Positions 1-8,291 of a stretch of 64,000 nt of DNA are shown one piece after another. The first letter of the stretch is position 1; every line of letters begins with the position of its first letter. The translations under genes and the position numbers were made by a program. Source of the stretch: [Zimmermannella] faecalis ATCC 13722. Lineage in GTDB: Bacteria > Actinomycetota > Actinomycetes > Actinomycetales > Microbacteriaceae. The stretch is from the NCBI RefSeq assembly GCF_000381765.1, contig NZ_KB907078.1, forward strand, positions 1-64,000, read 5' to 3'. Below the pieces are notes generated by a model. It was not told the origin of the DNA. It saw only the letters and a list, made by a program, of their open reading frames with translations, and made no database searches.

Positions 1-249
1 AGCTGATAGGCCGTGAGCCGATCCGAAACCGATAAATCTTTCCAACCAGAGGAGATGCCTCCCTGGCACATATCCAGTATTAGCCACCGTTTCCGGTGGT
101 TATTCCAGAGTCTCGGGCACGTTGCTCACGTGTTACTCACCCGTTCGCCACTAATCCACCCCAGCAAGCTGGAGCTTCATCGTTCGACTTGCATGTGTTA
201 AGCACGCCGCCAGCGTTCGTCCTGAGCCAGGATCAAACTCTCCGTAAAA
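1..249 (-). rRNA. 16S ribosomal RNA, 5' end (partial)
   Basis: Read on the minus strand, this begins with the universal AGAGTTTGATCCTGGCTCAG (complement near 222-241). It continues through the GACGAACGCTGGCGGCGTGC segment and the V1/V2 loops to the window edge. The TGAGTAACACGTG block is also present. The gene runs off the left side of the window, so only about 250 nt are seen. The sequence is actinobacterial and fits Microbacteriaceae. The exact mature 5' end is placed by analogy a few bases before the AGAGTTTGATC box. Confidence 0.97.
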
Positions 250-515
250 AAATTACAACACCCACCCACACCACAAAAGCGCAGGCAAGCTGAGTTCAAC
301 CCAGACAACAAAACACCAAAATCAATCTGGCGATCATTATCCAAAATATAAAAGGAACCAAAATAACCAACCCCCAAAAGGGCTAGTCACGAGGTAACCA
401 AAAAAATGGCATATGACAATTTAAAGTGCACACTGTTGAGTTCTCAAAGACCGTTCGCTTTCGACTTCCGCAGCGGATTCTGTCTCGCTGTTTCTCTTCG
501 AAGCAACCTGTTTAG

Positions 516-543
516 CTTATACCCAGAAGCTTTCGCTTGTCAA
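516..543 (-). promoter_or_regulatory. rRNA promoter, proximal
   Basis: On the minus strand TTGACA (538-543) is followed after 16 bases by TATAAG (516-521), preceded by GGG in an extended -10 context. It lies about 265 bases upstream of the 16S 5' end, a normal leader length. The near-consensus hexamers and the rRNA context make it the best promoter in the window. Confidence 0.8.
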
Positions 544-674
544 CCTGGCGTTTCCGTCTTGTTCAGACTCTGTTTCTGGTTCAGACCTTCGGAGCTCTTC
601 GAGTATCGAGCGTGATTCGCAGTGAATCTCGCACCCGGTCTGGGGCTTGCCGCCCCGTCCGGGGCAACTCGATT

Positions 675-704
675 AGCTTAGGACACATTTGGAGCGAGTG
701 TCAA
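675..704 (-). promoter_or_regulatory. rRNA promoter, distal
   Basis: On the minus strand TTGACA (699-704) is followed after 18 bases by TAAGCT (675-680). It sits only 10 bases after the yhgE stop codon. Tandem promoters before rRNA operons are usual. The pair here would also act as a new start behind the exporter operon. Confidence 0.65.
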
Positions 705-713
705 CTCGGCCAA

Positions 714-3050
714 TCACGCCGCCCCCGACGTGGCCGCGATCAGGGATTTTGCCTTGGAGTGTCGGCGTGTCGCCATCGCGATTGCCGCGACTCCCGCCGC
801 AGCGACCGTCATCAGCGCAAGGATCAACACCGGGCCGACGACCGCGCCGGCGCTCGCCCCCGCGTATCCCGCCTGCATGCCCGAGGCCACCTGGCTCATC
901 GGCGCGAAGCCGCTGAGGGTCTGTGCCCACCCCGCGCGAAGCTCAAGCGGGAGGAACCCTCGCACGAGCACGAGCTGTAGTGCGAGCACGACGATCGACA
1001 CGATTGCCGCGGTGCGCCGCTTCGCGAACGCCGAGAACATGAGGTGCAGGGCAATGGTGCAGGCGCTCGCGAGCACCGCGAACAGCAGGGTCACACCAAT
1101 GCCCGCCCACGGCACACCAAAGAAGACGTGCTGCGCGAGGGTTGTGATGCCGGCCACCGCGACGATCGGGGCACCGAGCTTGCGGGTCGCGCCGAGCAGG
1201 ATGCTCCACGTCGAGGCGCTCGAGTCGAGCAGCTCGTCGGTAACGACGCCGCGACGAAGTGCCGCGATGAGTCCCGCCAGCCAGATACCGAGCGGGAGCA
1301 GCAGCGCCGCGAGCACACCGGCGAACGTGGGATCGTGCACCGCGCTCACCTCGGCCACAACCGGTTCGGCGACCGTGTCGGCGAACGTCTCGGGGTCGCC
1401 AATCGCGTTCTTCGCCTGGTCGGCGCCCTCCTGCAGCGCCTCGGCCATCGTGTCGGCACCGTCTTCGATGCCGTCGATGCCGTCGCCGAGCTGATCGCCG
1501 CCGTCGACGAGCTGCTGCTGCCCCTCCTGCAACTGGTCGAGACCGCTCGCGAGCTCGCCCGCGCCGTCGGCAAGGTCACCGACCCCATCTGTGAGGTCGC
1601 CACCGGCGCTGACGAGCTGGTCGCCGCCATCCGAGATCTGCGTCGACGCCGATTCGAGCTGCTCGGCACCCGAGGCGAGTTCGCCACCGGCCGTGGCGAG
1701 TTCGCCGCCGCCCGACACGAGCTCGTCGCCCGCACCGTCGAGTTCCCCTGCGCCCGACGCGAGCTGGCTCACGCCATTGGTGTAGTCGGTGAGCCCGCTC
1801 GCGAGCTGCGAAAGCTGATCGCCCGCGCCCTCAACATCCTCAATCTGGCCGATGAGTTCGTCGAGCTGCGTCTCGATCTCCGTCACGTCGATGCCCGTGT
1901 CGGGAATCTGGCCCGCGAGCTCGCTCAGCGCGGTCGTGCACGCCTCGGCCTGCGCGGGGTCGACATCGGTGAGTAGGTCGCAGTACGTCTGGAGCTGCGA
2001 CGGGTCGATGCCATCAAGCGACGACACGACGGTGCGCAGCTGCTCGAGCCCCGCGACCGCGTCGTCAATCGTCGTGCTGTTTGAGTTCAGTGCCTCGGCG
2101 ATCTCGCCGAGCTGGCCCGCGGCCTCCTGCAGCGCGGCGCTGCCGCCATCGAGCTCCCCGAGTCCGTCGGCGAGCTGCTGCACGCCGCCCACGTACTGCT
2201 CGACGCCATCGGCATACGAGTCGACACCACCGGCGTAGTCGCCCACGCCCGACGCGAGCTGGTCGGCGCCGTCGACGTACTGATCGACGCCATCAACATA
2301 CGAGTCGACACCGCCCACGTACTGCTCGACGCCGCTCGAGAGCTGCCCCGCGCCATCGCTCAGGGTGCCGGCACCGTCGGCCGCCTCCCCCGTCGCGTCG
2401 GCGAGATCCTGCGCGCCATCCTGGTACGTCGAGAAGCCGTCGCCGAGCTCGCCCGCGCCATCGGCGAGGTCCTGCGCGCCGTCGGCCGCATCCTGCAGCC
2501 CATCGGCCGACTCGTTGAGCCCGTCGGCGAGGCCGACCGCGACCTGGTTCGTGATCTGCTGCCCGAACTGCGCCGTCATGCCGGTGAAGATCTGCTGCGT
2601 CACCTCGCCGGTCATCCAGTCGGTCGCCTGGCTCACGGTGATGTTCACGCGCGCCTGCTGCGGGTCGCCGCCGCCCATCGACACGACCGACGCCGAGAAG
2701 TTCTCGGGGATCTCGACCGCGGCGTACGCGGTGCCACTGTCGATGCGCTGCTGCGCCGTCTCGGCGTTCACGAGCTCCCAGTCGTACCGACCGGCGTTCT
2801 CGGGATCGGTGAGCCAGGTCACGAGCAGCCGCCCGGCAACCACCTGCGTCGTCGTGCCGTCGGCGTTCGCCTGTTCGACCATCTCGTCGTTATTCACGAG
2901 GACGACCGGCAGTGCGTCGTCGCGGTCAGCGCTCCCGCCGAGGGCGCCGAAATAGGCACCGACGATCGCGAGCGGCAGGAGCACCGCAATGAGAATGTTC
3001 CGGATCCGCGTGCCGGTGAAGCCGGTTGCCGGCTGCTTCGAGTCGCGCAT
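714..3050 (-). CDS. YhgE/Pip-type membrane protein
   Basis: This 778-residue protein is built like the YhgE/Pip (phage infection protein) family. It has one N-terminal membrane segment (about residues 18-40) and a large extracytoplasmic middle. Five or so hydrophobic segments sit in the last 220 residues, resembling an ABC-2 permease. The middle (about 170-560) is dominated by repeated short units such as DGADQLASG, QYVDG and SYADG, which look like a coiled or filamentous spacer. The ATG overlaps the stop of the preceding mmpL by one base (TAATG), with GAAAGGAA upstream, so the two are translationally coupled. Family members are thought to work as permease-like parts of lipid or drug exporters or in cell-surface secretion. 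The exact cargo is unknown. Confidence 0.85.
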   Translation of the reverse strand: MRDSKQPATGFTGTRIRNILIAVLLPLAIVGAYFGALGGSADRDDALPVVLVNNDEMVEQANADGTTTQVVAGRLLVTWLTDPENAGRYDWELVNAETAQQRIDSGTAYAAVEIPENFSASVVSMGGGDPQQARVNITVSQATDWMTGEVTQQIFTGMTAQFGQQITNQVAVGLADGLNESADGLQDAADGAQDLADGAGELGDGFSTYQDGAQDLADATGEAADGAGTLSDGAGQLSSGVEQYVGGVDSYVDGVDQYVDGADQLASGVGDYAGGVDSYADGVEQYVGGVQQLADGLGELDGGSAALQEAAGQLGEIAEALNSNSTTIDDAVAGLEQLRTVVSSLDGIDPSQLQTYCDLLTDVDPAQAEACTTALSELAGQIPDTGIDVTEIETQLDELIGQIEDVEGAGDQLSQLASGLTDYTNGVSQLASGAGELDGAGDELVSGGGELATAGGELASGAEQLESASTQISDGGDQLVSAGGDLTDGVGDLADGAGELASGLDQLQEGQQQLVDGGDQLGDGIDGIEDGADTMAEALQEGADQAKNAIGDPETFADTVAEPVVAEVSAVHDPTFAGVLAALLLPLGIWLAGLIAALRRGVVTDELLDSSASTWSILLGATRKLGAPIVAVAGITTLAQHVFFGVPWAGIGVTLLFAVLASACTIALHLMFSAFAKRRTAAIVSIVVLALQLVLVRGFLPLELRAGWAQTLSGFAPMSQVASGMQAGYAGASAGAVVGPVLILALMTVAAAGVAAIAMATRRHSKAKSLIAATSGAA

Positions 3051-6016
3051 TAGTGCATTTCCTTTCGGCCGGTGGTGTCGGCCACGGCGGGCGTCAGCTC
3101 CGCCGAAGAGTTCTGGGTGTGAGCGAGCTTGGTGCTGGCTGGTGGCAGGTCGATCACGCGGACCGGTCGCCCGAGTTCGTCAAGCTGGCTGCGGTCGAAG
3201 GCCGGGCCGCAGGCGAGCACGATCGCGACGTCGCGGCGCACGAGCTGCTGCACCGCCTGCAAGGCGCGGGCAAGCCGGTCGCTCGCGTCGGAGTCGAGGC
3301 CGAGCGCGCCCGCCTCGAGCACAAGGAGCTCGGGCAGCTCGACAATCGCCGCGCCCGCGAGCACCACCGCGCGCCCGAGCGCATCCAGCTGTGTCACCCG
3401 AGTCGCCGCGGTCAGCCGCGGCCCGCGCCAGCCGACCACCCGAAGCGCGGCCTCGAGGTCGTCAATCACCGTCTCGACCTGTTCGGCGGGCAACTCGGTG
3501 CGCAGGGTCGCCCGACCGAACGCGCCGTGGCGGCCGATGAGCTGGCCAATCGTGAGTTCGCGCGCGCGGTCATCGGGGTCGCCGAGATTCGCGATCGCGA
3601 CCCGCGAAATGAGCGCGCCGCCATCGCCAGGGAGCGTGCGGCCGAGCACCTGCACGCGCCCGGCATAGGGATCGATGCGCCCGGCGATCGTCGCCGCGAA
3701 CAGCGACCGTTCGGCGACCTCGCCGCGAACGACGAGCACACCGCCCGCGGGGAGATCGGCCGTGACGGGCGCGAGGTGCGCGCGCTCGGTGCCGACGACG
3801 AGGTCTTCGAACGCGACCGCCGCGTCGTGCGCCTCGGCCCACTTCGCCCGATCGCGGTATTCGCGCAGCTGCTCGCCCTCGATGTCGAGGTCGGGCATCG
3901 CGCGGTCGAGCCAGCGCGGCAACTGCCACGCGTGCTTGCCGAACAGCGCCATGAGCGCGGGCACGAGCGTCATGCGCACGAGGAACGCGTCAAAGAAGAT
4001 GCCGGCCGCAAGCCCGAGCGCGATGACCTTGATGACGCCCGCTCCCTCGGGCACGAACGCGATAAAGACGAAGAACATGATGAGGGCCGCCGCCGTCACA
4101 ACGCGCGCCGCCGACGAGAACCCCTCCTCGATCGCGCGCTTCGGTGCGTGCCCGTGCACGTGCGCCTCGCGCATCCCCGACACGAGGAACACCTCGTAGT
4201 CCATTGCGAGCCCGAACACGATCGCGAGCAGAATGATCGGCAGGAACGAGATGATCGGCCCCGGAACGATGCCCATGAACGTACCGAGCACGCCGTCTTG
4301 GAACACGAGCACAACGACGCCGAACGCGGCAAAGGCCGAGAGCAAGAAGCTCACCGCCGCCTTGAGCGGCACGAGAATCGAGCGGAACACGAGGGCGAGC
4401 AGCAGGAAGCTCAGGCCGACGACCACGCCCGCGAACGGGAGCAGCGCGCCGTTGAGCCGGTCGGTGATGTCAATCTGCACAGCGGTCGAGCCCGTCACCG
4501 AACTCACGGCGCCGTAGTCCTCCTCGATGCCGGCGGCGAGCGCGCGGATGCTCGCGACGGTGTCGGTCGTCGCGGGGTCGGCCGGCCCGGTCGTCGGAAT
4601 CACCTGGAGAATCGCGGAGTCGACCGTGGGATTCGGCAGCGCGTCGCCGACGCGCTCAACGCCGGGCACCGCGGCCACGCGGTCGCGAATCGCGTCGAGG
4701 TCGTCGAGCAGCGAGTCGTTGTCGACCTGCGTGATGTCGAGCATGACGAGCATGGGGCCGTTCGAACCCTCGCCGAAGTGGTCGGTGATCATGTCGTACG
4801 CCTCGCGGGCCGTGTTGCCCTCGGCCTCGTTCTTGCCGCTCGGCAGCGACGTCTCCATGTGCAGCGCCGGAACCGCCGTGATGCCGAGCGCGCCGATCAC
4901 GAGGATGACGAACACGATCGGGGCGCGCAGCACGAGGCGCACCCAGCGCCGGCCCATCGTCGGCTTCTCGTTCGCGCCGGTCTCGCGCCGCCATACCCGG
5001 CTGCCCTCCTTCGGGCGCAGCCGCTCCCCGGCGAGCCCGAAGAAGGCGGGCAGCAGGGTGAGCGCGGCGAGCAGCGCCATGAACACGCCGGCGGCCGCCG
5101 CGACACCCATGACCGAGAGGAAGGGGATGCCGACGATCAGCAGGCCGAGGAGCGCGACCATGACGGTCGCCGCCGCGAAGGTCACGGCCGAGCCGCTCGT
5201 ACCGACCGCGGTCGCGGCCGACTCTTCGACCGCCATCCCGCGCGCGAGCTGGTTTCGGTGCCGCGAAAGAATGAACAGTGCGTAGTCGATGCCCACCGCG
5301 ATGCCGATCATGACGGCGAGTAGCGGGCTCGCGTTCGACACGACGATGAAGCGGGTGACGAACAGCAGCGCGCCCATCGTGACCCCGACCGCGACGATCG
5401 CCGACGCGAGCGGCAGCCCCGCCGCGAGCACCGACCCGAACGTCACGATGAGCACGATGGCCGCAAACAGCACGCCGATCGCTTCGGTCACGGTGAGCCC
5501 GTACTCGATGTCCTGGTACAGCGTGCCGCCGAACTCGACGCGCATCCCGTCGCCCTCGAGCGACTCGGCGATATCGACGATCGACTCCTTGTCGGTGCCG
5601 ATCTCGTCCATCATCTCACTGTCGAACTGCACCTGAATGATCGCGGCCTCACCGTCGTCACTGAGCGTGCCGGTCGCGTAGTCGGAGTACGGGTCGAGTG
5701 CCTGCACGACGTGCTCGAGGTCGCTGATCTGCTCGGCGACGTCGGCGATCTCGTCGCGGTGGTCGTCGATCGTCGAACCGTCGTCGGTCTCGATCACCAC
5801 CTGCGCGCTGAGCCCCGCAACCTCGGGGAACACCTCGCCGAGCCGGTCGAGCGCATCCTGCGACTCGGTGCCGGGAATCGCGAACGACTCATTCATCTGG
5901 CCGCCGAGCCCGAGCCCGAGGCCGAGCGCCGCCGCGAGCACGACGAGCCAGGAGACGAGTACCTGCCAGGCGTGCCGGAACGAGAAGCGACCGATGCGAT
6001 AGAGGAGGAGCGCCAC
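3050..6016 (-). CDS. MMPL-family RND transporter with C-terminal ABC-ATPase-like domain
   Basis: This 988-residue inner-membrane protein has the MMPL layout. There is an N-terminal helix (residues about 14-36), a first extracytoplasmic loop, and a helix bundle with GIAVGIDYALFILSRHRNQL, a hallmark proton-relay segment. A second loop and second bundle follow, containing GLAMDYEVFLVSGMREA. MMPL proteins export lipids or hydrophobic compounds using the proton gradient. The last quarter (about residues 725-960) is unusual. It aligns by eye with an ABC ATPase, but the Walker A place reads VVRGEVAERSL with no lysine and the Walker B place reads LLVLEAGALGLD. It lies between a tetR gene (15 bp upstream) and yhgE (1-base overlap), so it belongs to a regulated export operon. 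The fused domain is probably a non-hydrolysing remnant with a structural or regulatory role (inference). Confidence 0.88.
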   Translation of the reverse strand: MALLLYRIGRFSFRHAWQVLVSWLVVLAAALGLGLGLGGQMNESFAIPGTESQDALDRLGEVFPEVAGLSAQVVIETDDGSTIDDHRDEIADVAEQISDLEHVVQALDPYSDYATGTLSDDGEAAIIQVQFDSEMMDEIGTDKESIVDIAESLEGDGMRVEFGGTLYQDIEYGLTVTEAIGVLFAAIVLIVTFGSVLAAGLPLASAIVAVGVTMGALLFVTRFIVVSNASPLLAVMIGIAVGIDYALFILSRHRNQLARGMAVEESAATAVGTSGSAVTFAAATVMVALLGLLIVGIPFLSVMGVAAAAGVFMALLAALTLLPAFFGLAGERLRPKEGSRVWRRETGANEKPTMGRRWVRLVLRAPIVFVILVIGALGITAVPALHMETSLPSGKNEAEGNTAREAYDMITDHFGEGSNGPMLVMLDITQVDNDSLLDDLDAIRDRVAAVPGVERVGDALPNPTVDSAILQVIPTTGPADPATTDTVASIRALAAGIEEDYGAVSSVTGSTAVQIDITDRLNGALLPFAGVVVGLSFLLLALVFRSILVPLKAAVSFLLSAFAAFGVVVLVFQDGVLGTFMGIVPGPIISFLPIILLAIVFGLAMDYEVFLVSGMREAHVHGHAPKRAIEEGFSSAARVVTAAALIMFFVFIAFVPEGAGVIKVIALGLAAGIFFDAFLVRMTLVPALMALFGKHAWQLPRWLDRAMPDLDIEGEQLREYRDRAKWAEAHDAAVAFEDLVVGTERAHLAPVTADLPAGGVLVVRGEVAERSLFAATIAGRIDPYAGRVQVLGRTLPGDGGALISRVAIANLGDPDDRARELTIGQLIGRHGAFGRATLRTELPAEQVETVIDDLEAALRVVGWRGPRLTAATRVTQLDALGRAVVLAGAAIVELPELLVLEAGALGLDSDASDRLARALQAVQQLVRRDVAIVLACGPAFDRSQLDELGRPVRVIDLPPASTKLAHTQNSSAELTPAVADTTGRKEMH

Positions 6017-6031
6017 TGAGTTTGGTCCTTA

Positions 6032-6661
6032 CTAGTTCTTCGTGGTGGGAGTCTGCGTTGCGGGAACGGTGGGCGTCGCGACGCCGCACGCCGCGTCGGC
6101 CGCGGGCGCGAGCGTGAGCTGCCGGATGAGCGCCGCGAGCGTCTGCGGGTCGGTGAGGTCAAGCTGCTGCATCCCGTGGTTTCCCTCGAGGTCGTCGGGG
6201 CCGATCGAGAGCAGGTAGGCGATGCCGATGAGGCCGATCACGCAGCGGGTCGGCGCCGTCGGGTCGCTCGGCTCGAGCCGAGCGGCGACGCGCTCAATGA
6301 TGCGCAGCAGCTGCAGCGACTCCCCCTTATCTGGCAGGGAGCGGTGATGGAACATGAGCAGCTGCACCGCGAGGCGATTGCGCAACATGAGCTCGGCCGC
6401 CGCGTACGCGACGTCGAAGTCGGGGTCGGCGGCGAGCTGCGCCTCGAGCGCGGCACTCGCCTCGACCGTCGGCTCGAGCACCTCGTGCGCGAGCTGCTCC
6501 TTGCTGCCGAAGTGGTAGAGCACGTTCGCCTTCGTGCATCCCGCCCGGTCGGCGATTTGTTGGAGCGAAACCGAGTAGCCGAGCGCCGCGAATTCCTCGA
6601 GCGCGCGGGCACGGATACGTTCGGCAAGTTCAGACTTCGGGGCAAGCTGCGCTTCGGTCAC
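6032..6661 (-). CDS. TetR/AcrR-family transcriptional regulator
   Basis: This is a 209-residue protein. The N-terminal helix-turn-helix spans about residues 15-60, with QQIADRAGCTKANVLYHFGS as the recognition region. The C-terminal ligand domain is not recognisable in detail. It is the first gene of the tetR-mmpL-yhgE operon. The start is GTG with AGGA about nine bases upstream. An 18-bp perfect palindrome of classic TetR type lies over the predicted transcription start, so it very likely represses its own operon until a ligand binds. The ligand, probably an amphiphilic toxic compound exported by the downstream proteins, is inferred only. Confidence 0.9.
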   Translation of the reverse strand: MTEAQLAPKSELAERIRARALEEFAALGYSVSLQQIADRAGCTKANVLYHFGSKEQLAHEVLEPTVEASAALEAQLAADPDFDVAYAAAELMLRNRLAVQLLMFHHRSLPDKGESLQLLRIIERVAARLEPSDPTAPTRCVIGLIGIAYLLSIGPDDLEGNHGMQQLDLTDPQTLAALIRQLTLAPAADAACGVATPTVPATQTPTTKN

Positions 6662-6725
6662 CTGGGCGTGTCCTTGGAGTGAGGGTCGTCATACGTCGAT
6701 CGGTCGGGCGGAGGCGAAGCTCACT

Positions 6726-6743
6726 CCTGACCGATCGGTCAGG
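6726..6743. promoter_or_regulatory. TetR operator
   Basis: CCTGACCGATCGGTCAGG is a perfect 18-bp palindrome. A second imperfect copy of one half (CGATCGGTCGGG) lies at 6697-6708, about 35 bp nearer the gene. The palindrome would cover the +1 region of the promoter at 6748-6776, which fits autorepression. Confidence 0.8.
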
Positions 6744-6747
6744 GAAG

Positions 6748-6776
6748 ACTTTACGCGCCGACGGGAGCGCACGCAA
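6748..6776 (-). promoter_or_regulatory. Promoter of the tetR-mmpL-yhgE operon
   Basis: On the minus strand TTGCGT (6771-6776) and TAAAGT (6748-6753) are separated by 17 bases. The match to consensus is only fair, but the position relative to the TetR operator supports it. Confidence 0.5.
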
Positions 6777-6872
6777 CGACGACATGTCGCGTTAGTCTTG
6801 GCACGCAGACGCGGATTCGCGTCAGCCTCGTAACGTCGCAAGGCGAGCCCACATCGCAAGGAGTGACCACCG

Positions 6873-7067
6873 GTGCGAAAGTATCTACTCAACGGCGCAG
6901 TGCTGTCGGCAGTCGCCGGCATCCTCCCCGCCATCAAGACCACGCAGGCCGCAAACTCGCGCCTGCGCATCATCGCCACCTGGGTCGTCGCCGGCGCGAC
7001 GATCGCGCTCGCCGTCGCGGGCGTGCGCGAAGCGGCCGAAGAGGCCCGCCAGGAAGAGCTCGACTAG
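6873..7067 (+). CDS. Small membrane protein of unknown function
   Basis: This 64-residue protein starts at GTG with AAGGAG (6858-6863) nine bases upstream. It has a hydrophobic region near residues 6-20 and a clear membrane helix at about 32-50 (IIATWVVAGATIALAVAG). The tail is charged and Glu-rich. I do not recognise a family. A 9-bp perfect hairpin follows the stop. The good ribosome binding site, codon use and terminator make it a real gene despite its size. Confidence 0.7.
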   Translation: MRKYLLNGAVLSAVAGILPAIKTTQAANSRLRIIATWVVAGATIALAVAGVREAAEEARQEELD

Positions 7068-7075
7068 TTCCTCCA

Positions 7076-7096
7076 CCACGGGTGTCGCACCCGTGG
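7076..7096 (+). terminator. Hairpin terminator after the small membrane gene
   Basis: CCACGGGTG and CACCCGTGG form a perfect 9-bp stem with a TCG loop, starting 9 bases after the stop codon. No T-run follows, which is common in this GC-rich group. Confidence 0.55.
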
Positions 7097-7168
7097 AGTT
7101 TCCAGGTGCGTCCGTAGACTCTCGGGGAGCGCGCGGCCTGCGCGCACTGCGAGACGAAAGGGGTGCTG

Positions 7169-8197
7169 ATGTTCGGTTGGTTGCGCAAGCTCACCGGTCA
7201 GGGTGAACCGCAGAACGAGACCACCGCCGAAGCACGGGTCTTTGACGTCGACGTTCCTTCGCCGAAGTCCCCGATCACGCTCCCCACCGAGCTCGTGAAC
7301 GAGGCACCGCAGCGGCCCGCGGCGGCACCGACGCCGCAGCCTTCGGCACCCGTTACTCCCCCGGCGGCTGCCGCGCCGACACCACCGGCTCCGCAGCCGG
7401 TAGCCGCCGAGCCCGCCCCGGCGGCGCCCCGCGCATCCGAGCCCGCCGACTACGTGACGCCAGAGCCGCCGACCGTCGCAGTGCCCGAACGCCCTCGCGC
7501 CACGACCCGTCGCGAGGCCGCCGAAGCGCGTCGCGTCGCGGAGCCCGCGGCCACCGTTCCGGCCCCGGCCGAGCCGCAGGCCGTCGCGGCGCCCGCCGCG
7601 CCGCAGGTTGCTGAGGCGTCGGTTGCCGCGGAGCAGCAGGTTGCCCCGGAGCAGCCGGTTGGCCACGAGCAGCAGAGCGCCGCGCCGCAGGCTGAGCTCG
7701 CCGACGACGACTTTGACGCACTCGAGAGCGCGGCCGACGAGCACGACGAGCACGAGCACGACGAGCACGAGCACGCGGCCGACGAGTGCGACGACGCACC
7801 CGCGCAGGCAAGCCGTGCCGGACTCATCCCCACCCCGTCGGGCCGACCCGCGATGCCCCTTAGCGCGCATCCGAACTTCGCGGGCCTCGGCCTCGCGCCC
7901 GCGCCGCAGCAGCCGCCGCGCATGCTCGACCCGGTCGCGGCCCTCAGCCCCGAGGCACAGCGCGAACTGCTCAGCCTGTTCGACGACCTCTTCGGCCCGC
8001 GCGGCCGCTACCGGCTCGAATGGCGCACCGCCCGCAAGCCGGGCGACGACGCCGTGTTCGCCGAGATCATGGCCGCCGACCTCGTACGCCGCGTGCAGAA
8101 CGCGATCGCCGACGTGGCCGAACTCGAGCGCCCCGAGCCGCTCCGCGCGATCGAGCGCCGCAAGGACGACGGCGAAGAGTTCCAGCGCGCGAGCTAA
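7169..8197 (+). CDS. Ala/Pro-rich protein of unknown function
   Basis: This 342-residue protein is encoded from ATG 7169, with GAAAGGGG just upstream; an in-frame GTG at 7163 is too close to that site. The first 15 residues (MFGWLRKLTGQGEP) are basic and hydrophobic. Then come about 170 residues of Ala/Pro/Glu low complexity and an EHDEHEH-type acidic-histidine stretch (about 190-210). The C-terminal 90 residues look folded, with SPEAQRELLSLFDDLFGPRG and RYRLEWRTARKPGDDAVFAE. The folded C-terminus following a disordered linker suggests a scaffold or envelope-associated protein. I do not recognise the family and assign no function. The gene ends before a strong shared terminator. Confidence 0.7.
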   Translation: MFGWLRKLTGQGEPQNETTAEARVFDVDVPSPKSPITLPTELVNEAPQRPAAAPTPQPSAPVTPPAAAAPTPPAPQPVAAEPAPAAPRASEPADYVTPEPPTVAVPERPRATTRREAAEARRVAEPAATVPAPAEPQAVAAPAAPQVAEASVAAEQQVAPEQPVGHEQQSAAPQAELADDDFDALESAADEHDEHEHDEHEHAADECDDAPAQASRAGLIPTPSGRPAMPLSAHPNFAGLGLAPAPQQPPRMLDPVAALSPEAQRELLSLFDDLFGPRGRYRLEWRTARKPGDDAVFAEIMAADLVRRVQNAIADVAELERPEPLRAIERRKDDGEEFQRAS

Positions 8198-8222
8198 CCG
8201 CTCGCCGAGCTAACCCCTCTCA

Positions 8223-8267
8223 CGGAGTTCGCCCCCGCCGATTATGAATCGGCGGGGGCGAACTCCG
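8223..8267. terminator. Bidirectional terminator
   Basis: A perfect 20-bp stem (8223-8242 with 8248-8267, core TTCGCCCCCGCCGAT) and a 5-base loop lie between two convergent genes. It can serve both strands. Confidence 0.9.
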
Positions 8268-8291
8268 TTGGGCCCGGATTGTCGGGCCGCG

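Larger units (their letters stand above)
250..713 (-). other. rRNA leader region without genes
   Basis: This is a 464-base non-coding stretch between the 16S 5' end and the stop codon of yhgE. It is distinctly AT-rich near 250-440, unlike the surrounding genes. On the minus strand it holds two sigma-70-like promoters (listed separately). Near 428-458 it holds the TCTTTGAGAACTCAACAGTG leader motif commonly found upstream of actinobacterial 16S genes, where it takes part in antitermination and processing. The small open frames here have no ribosome binding site and are not believable. No strong terminator separates yhgE from the first promoter; only a short GCCCC-GTCC-GGGGC hairpin (652-665) is visible, and it lies downstream of that promoter. 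Confidence 0.8.

Noticed and set aside
1480-2520. Tandem-repeat or CRISPR-like appearance of the region
   Set aside because: The periodicity is codon-level repetition of DG/ADQLASG-type units inside yhgE, with no constant repeat and spacer lengths.
3026-5323. 765-codon open frame on the plus strand opposite mmpL
   Set aside because: It is antisense to a clear MMPL gene. Its translation is Arg/His/Asp-rich without any domain, as expected for a GC-rich shadow frame.
6689-6979. 96-codon minus-strand frame over the TetR operator region
   Set aside because: It crosses the operator, the promoter and the start of the small membrane gene, and has no ribosome site.
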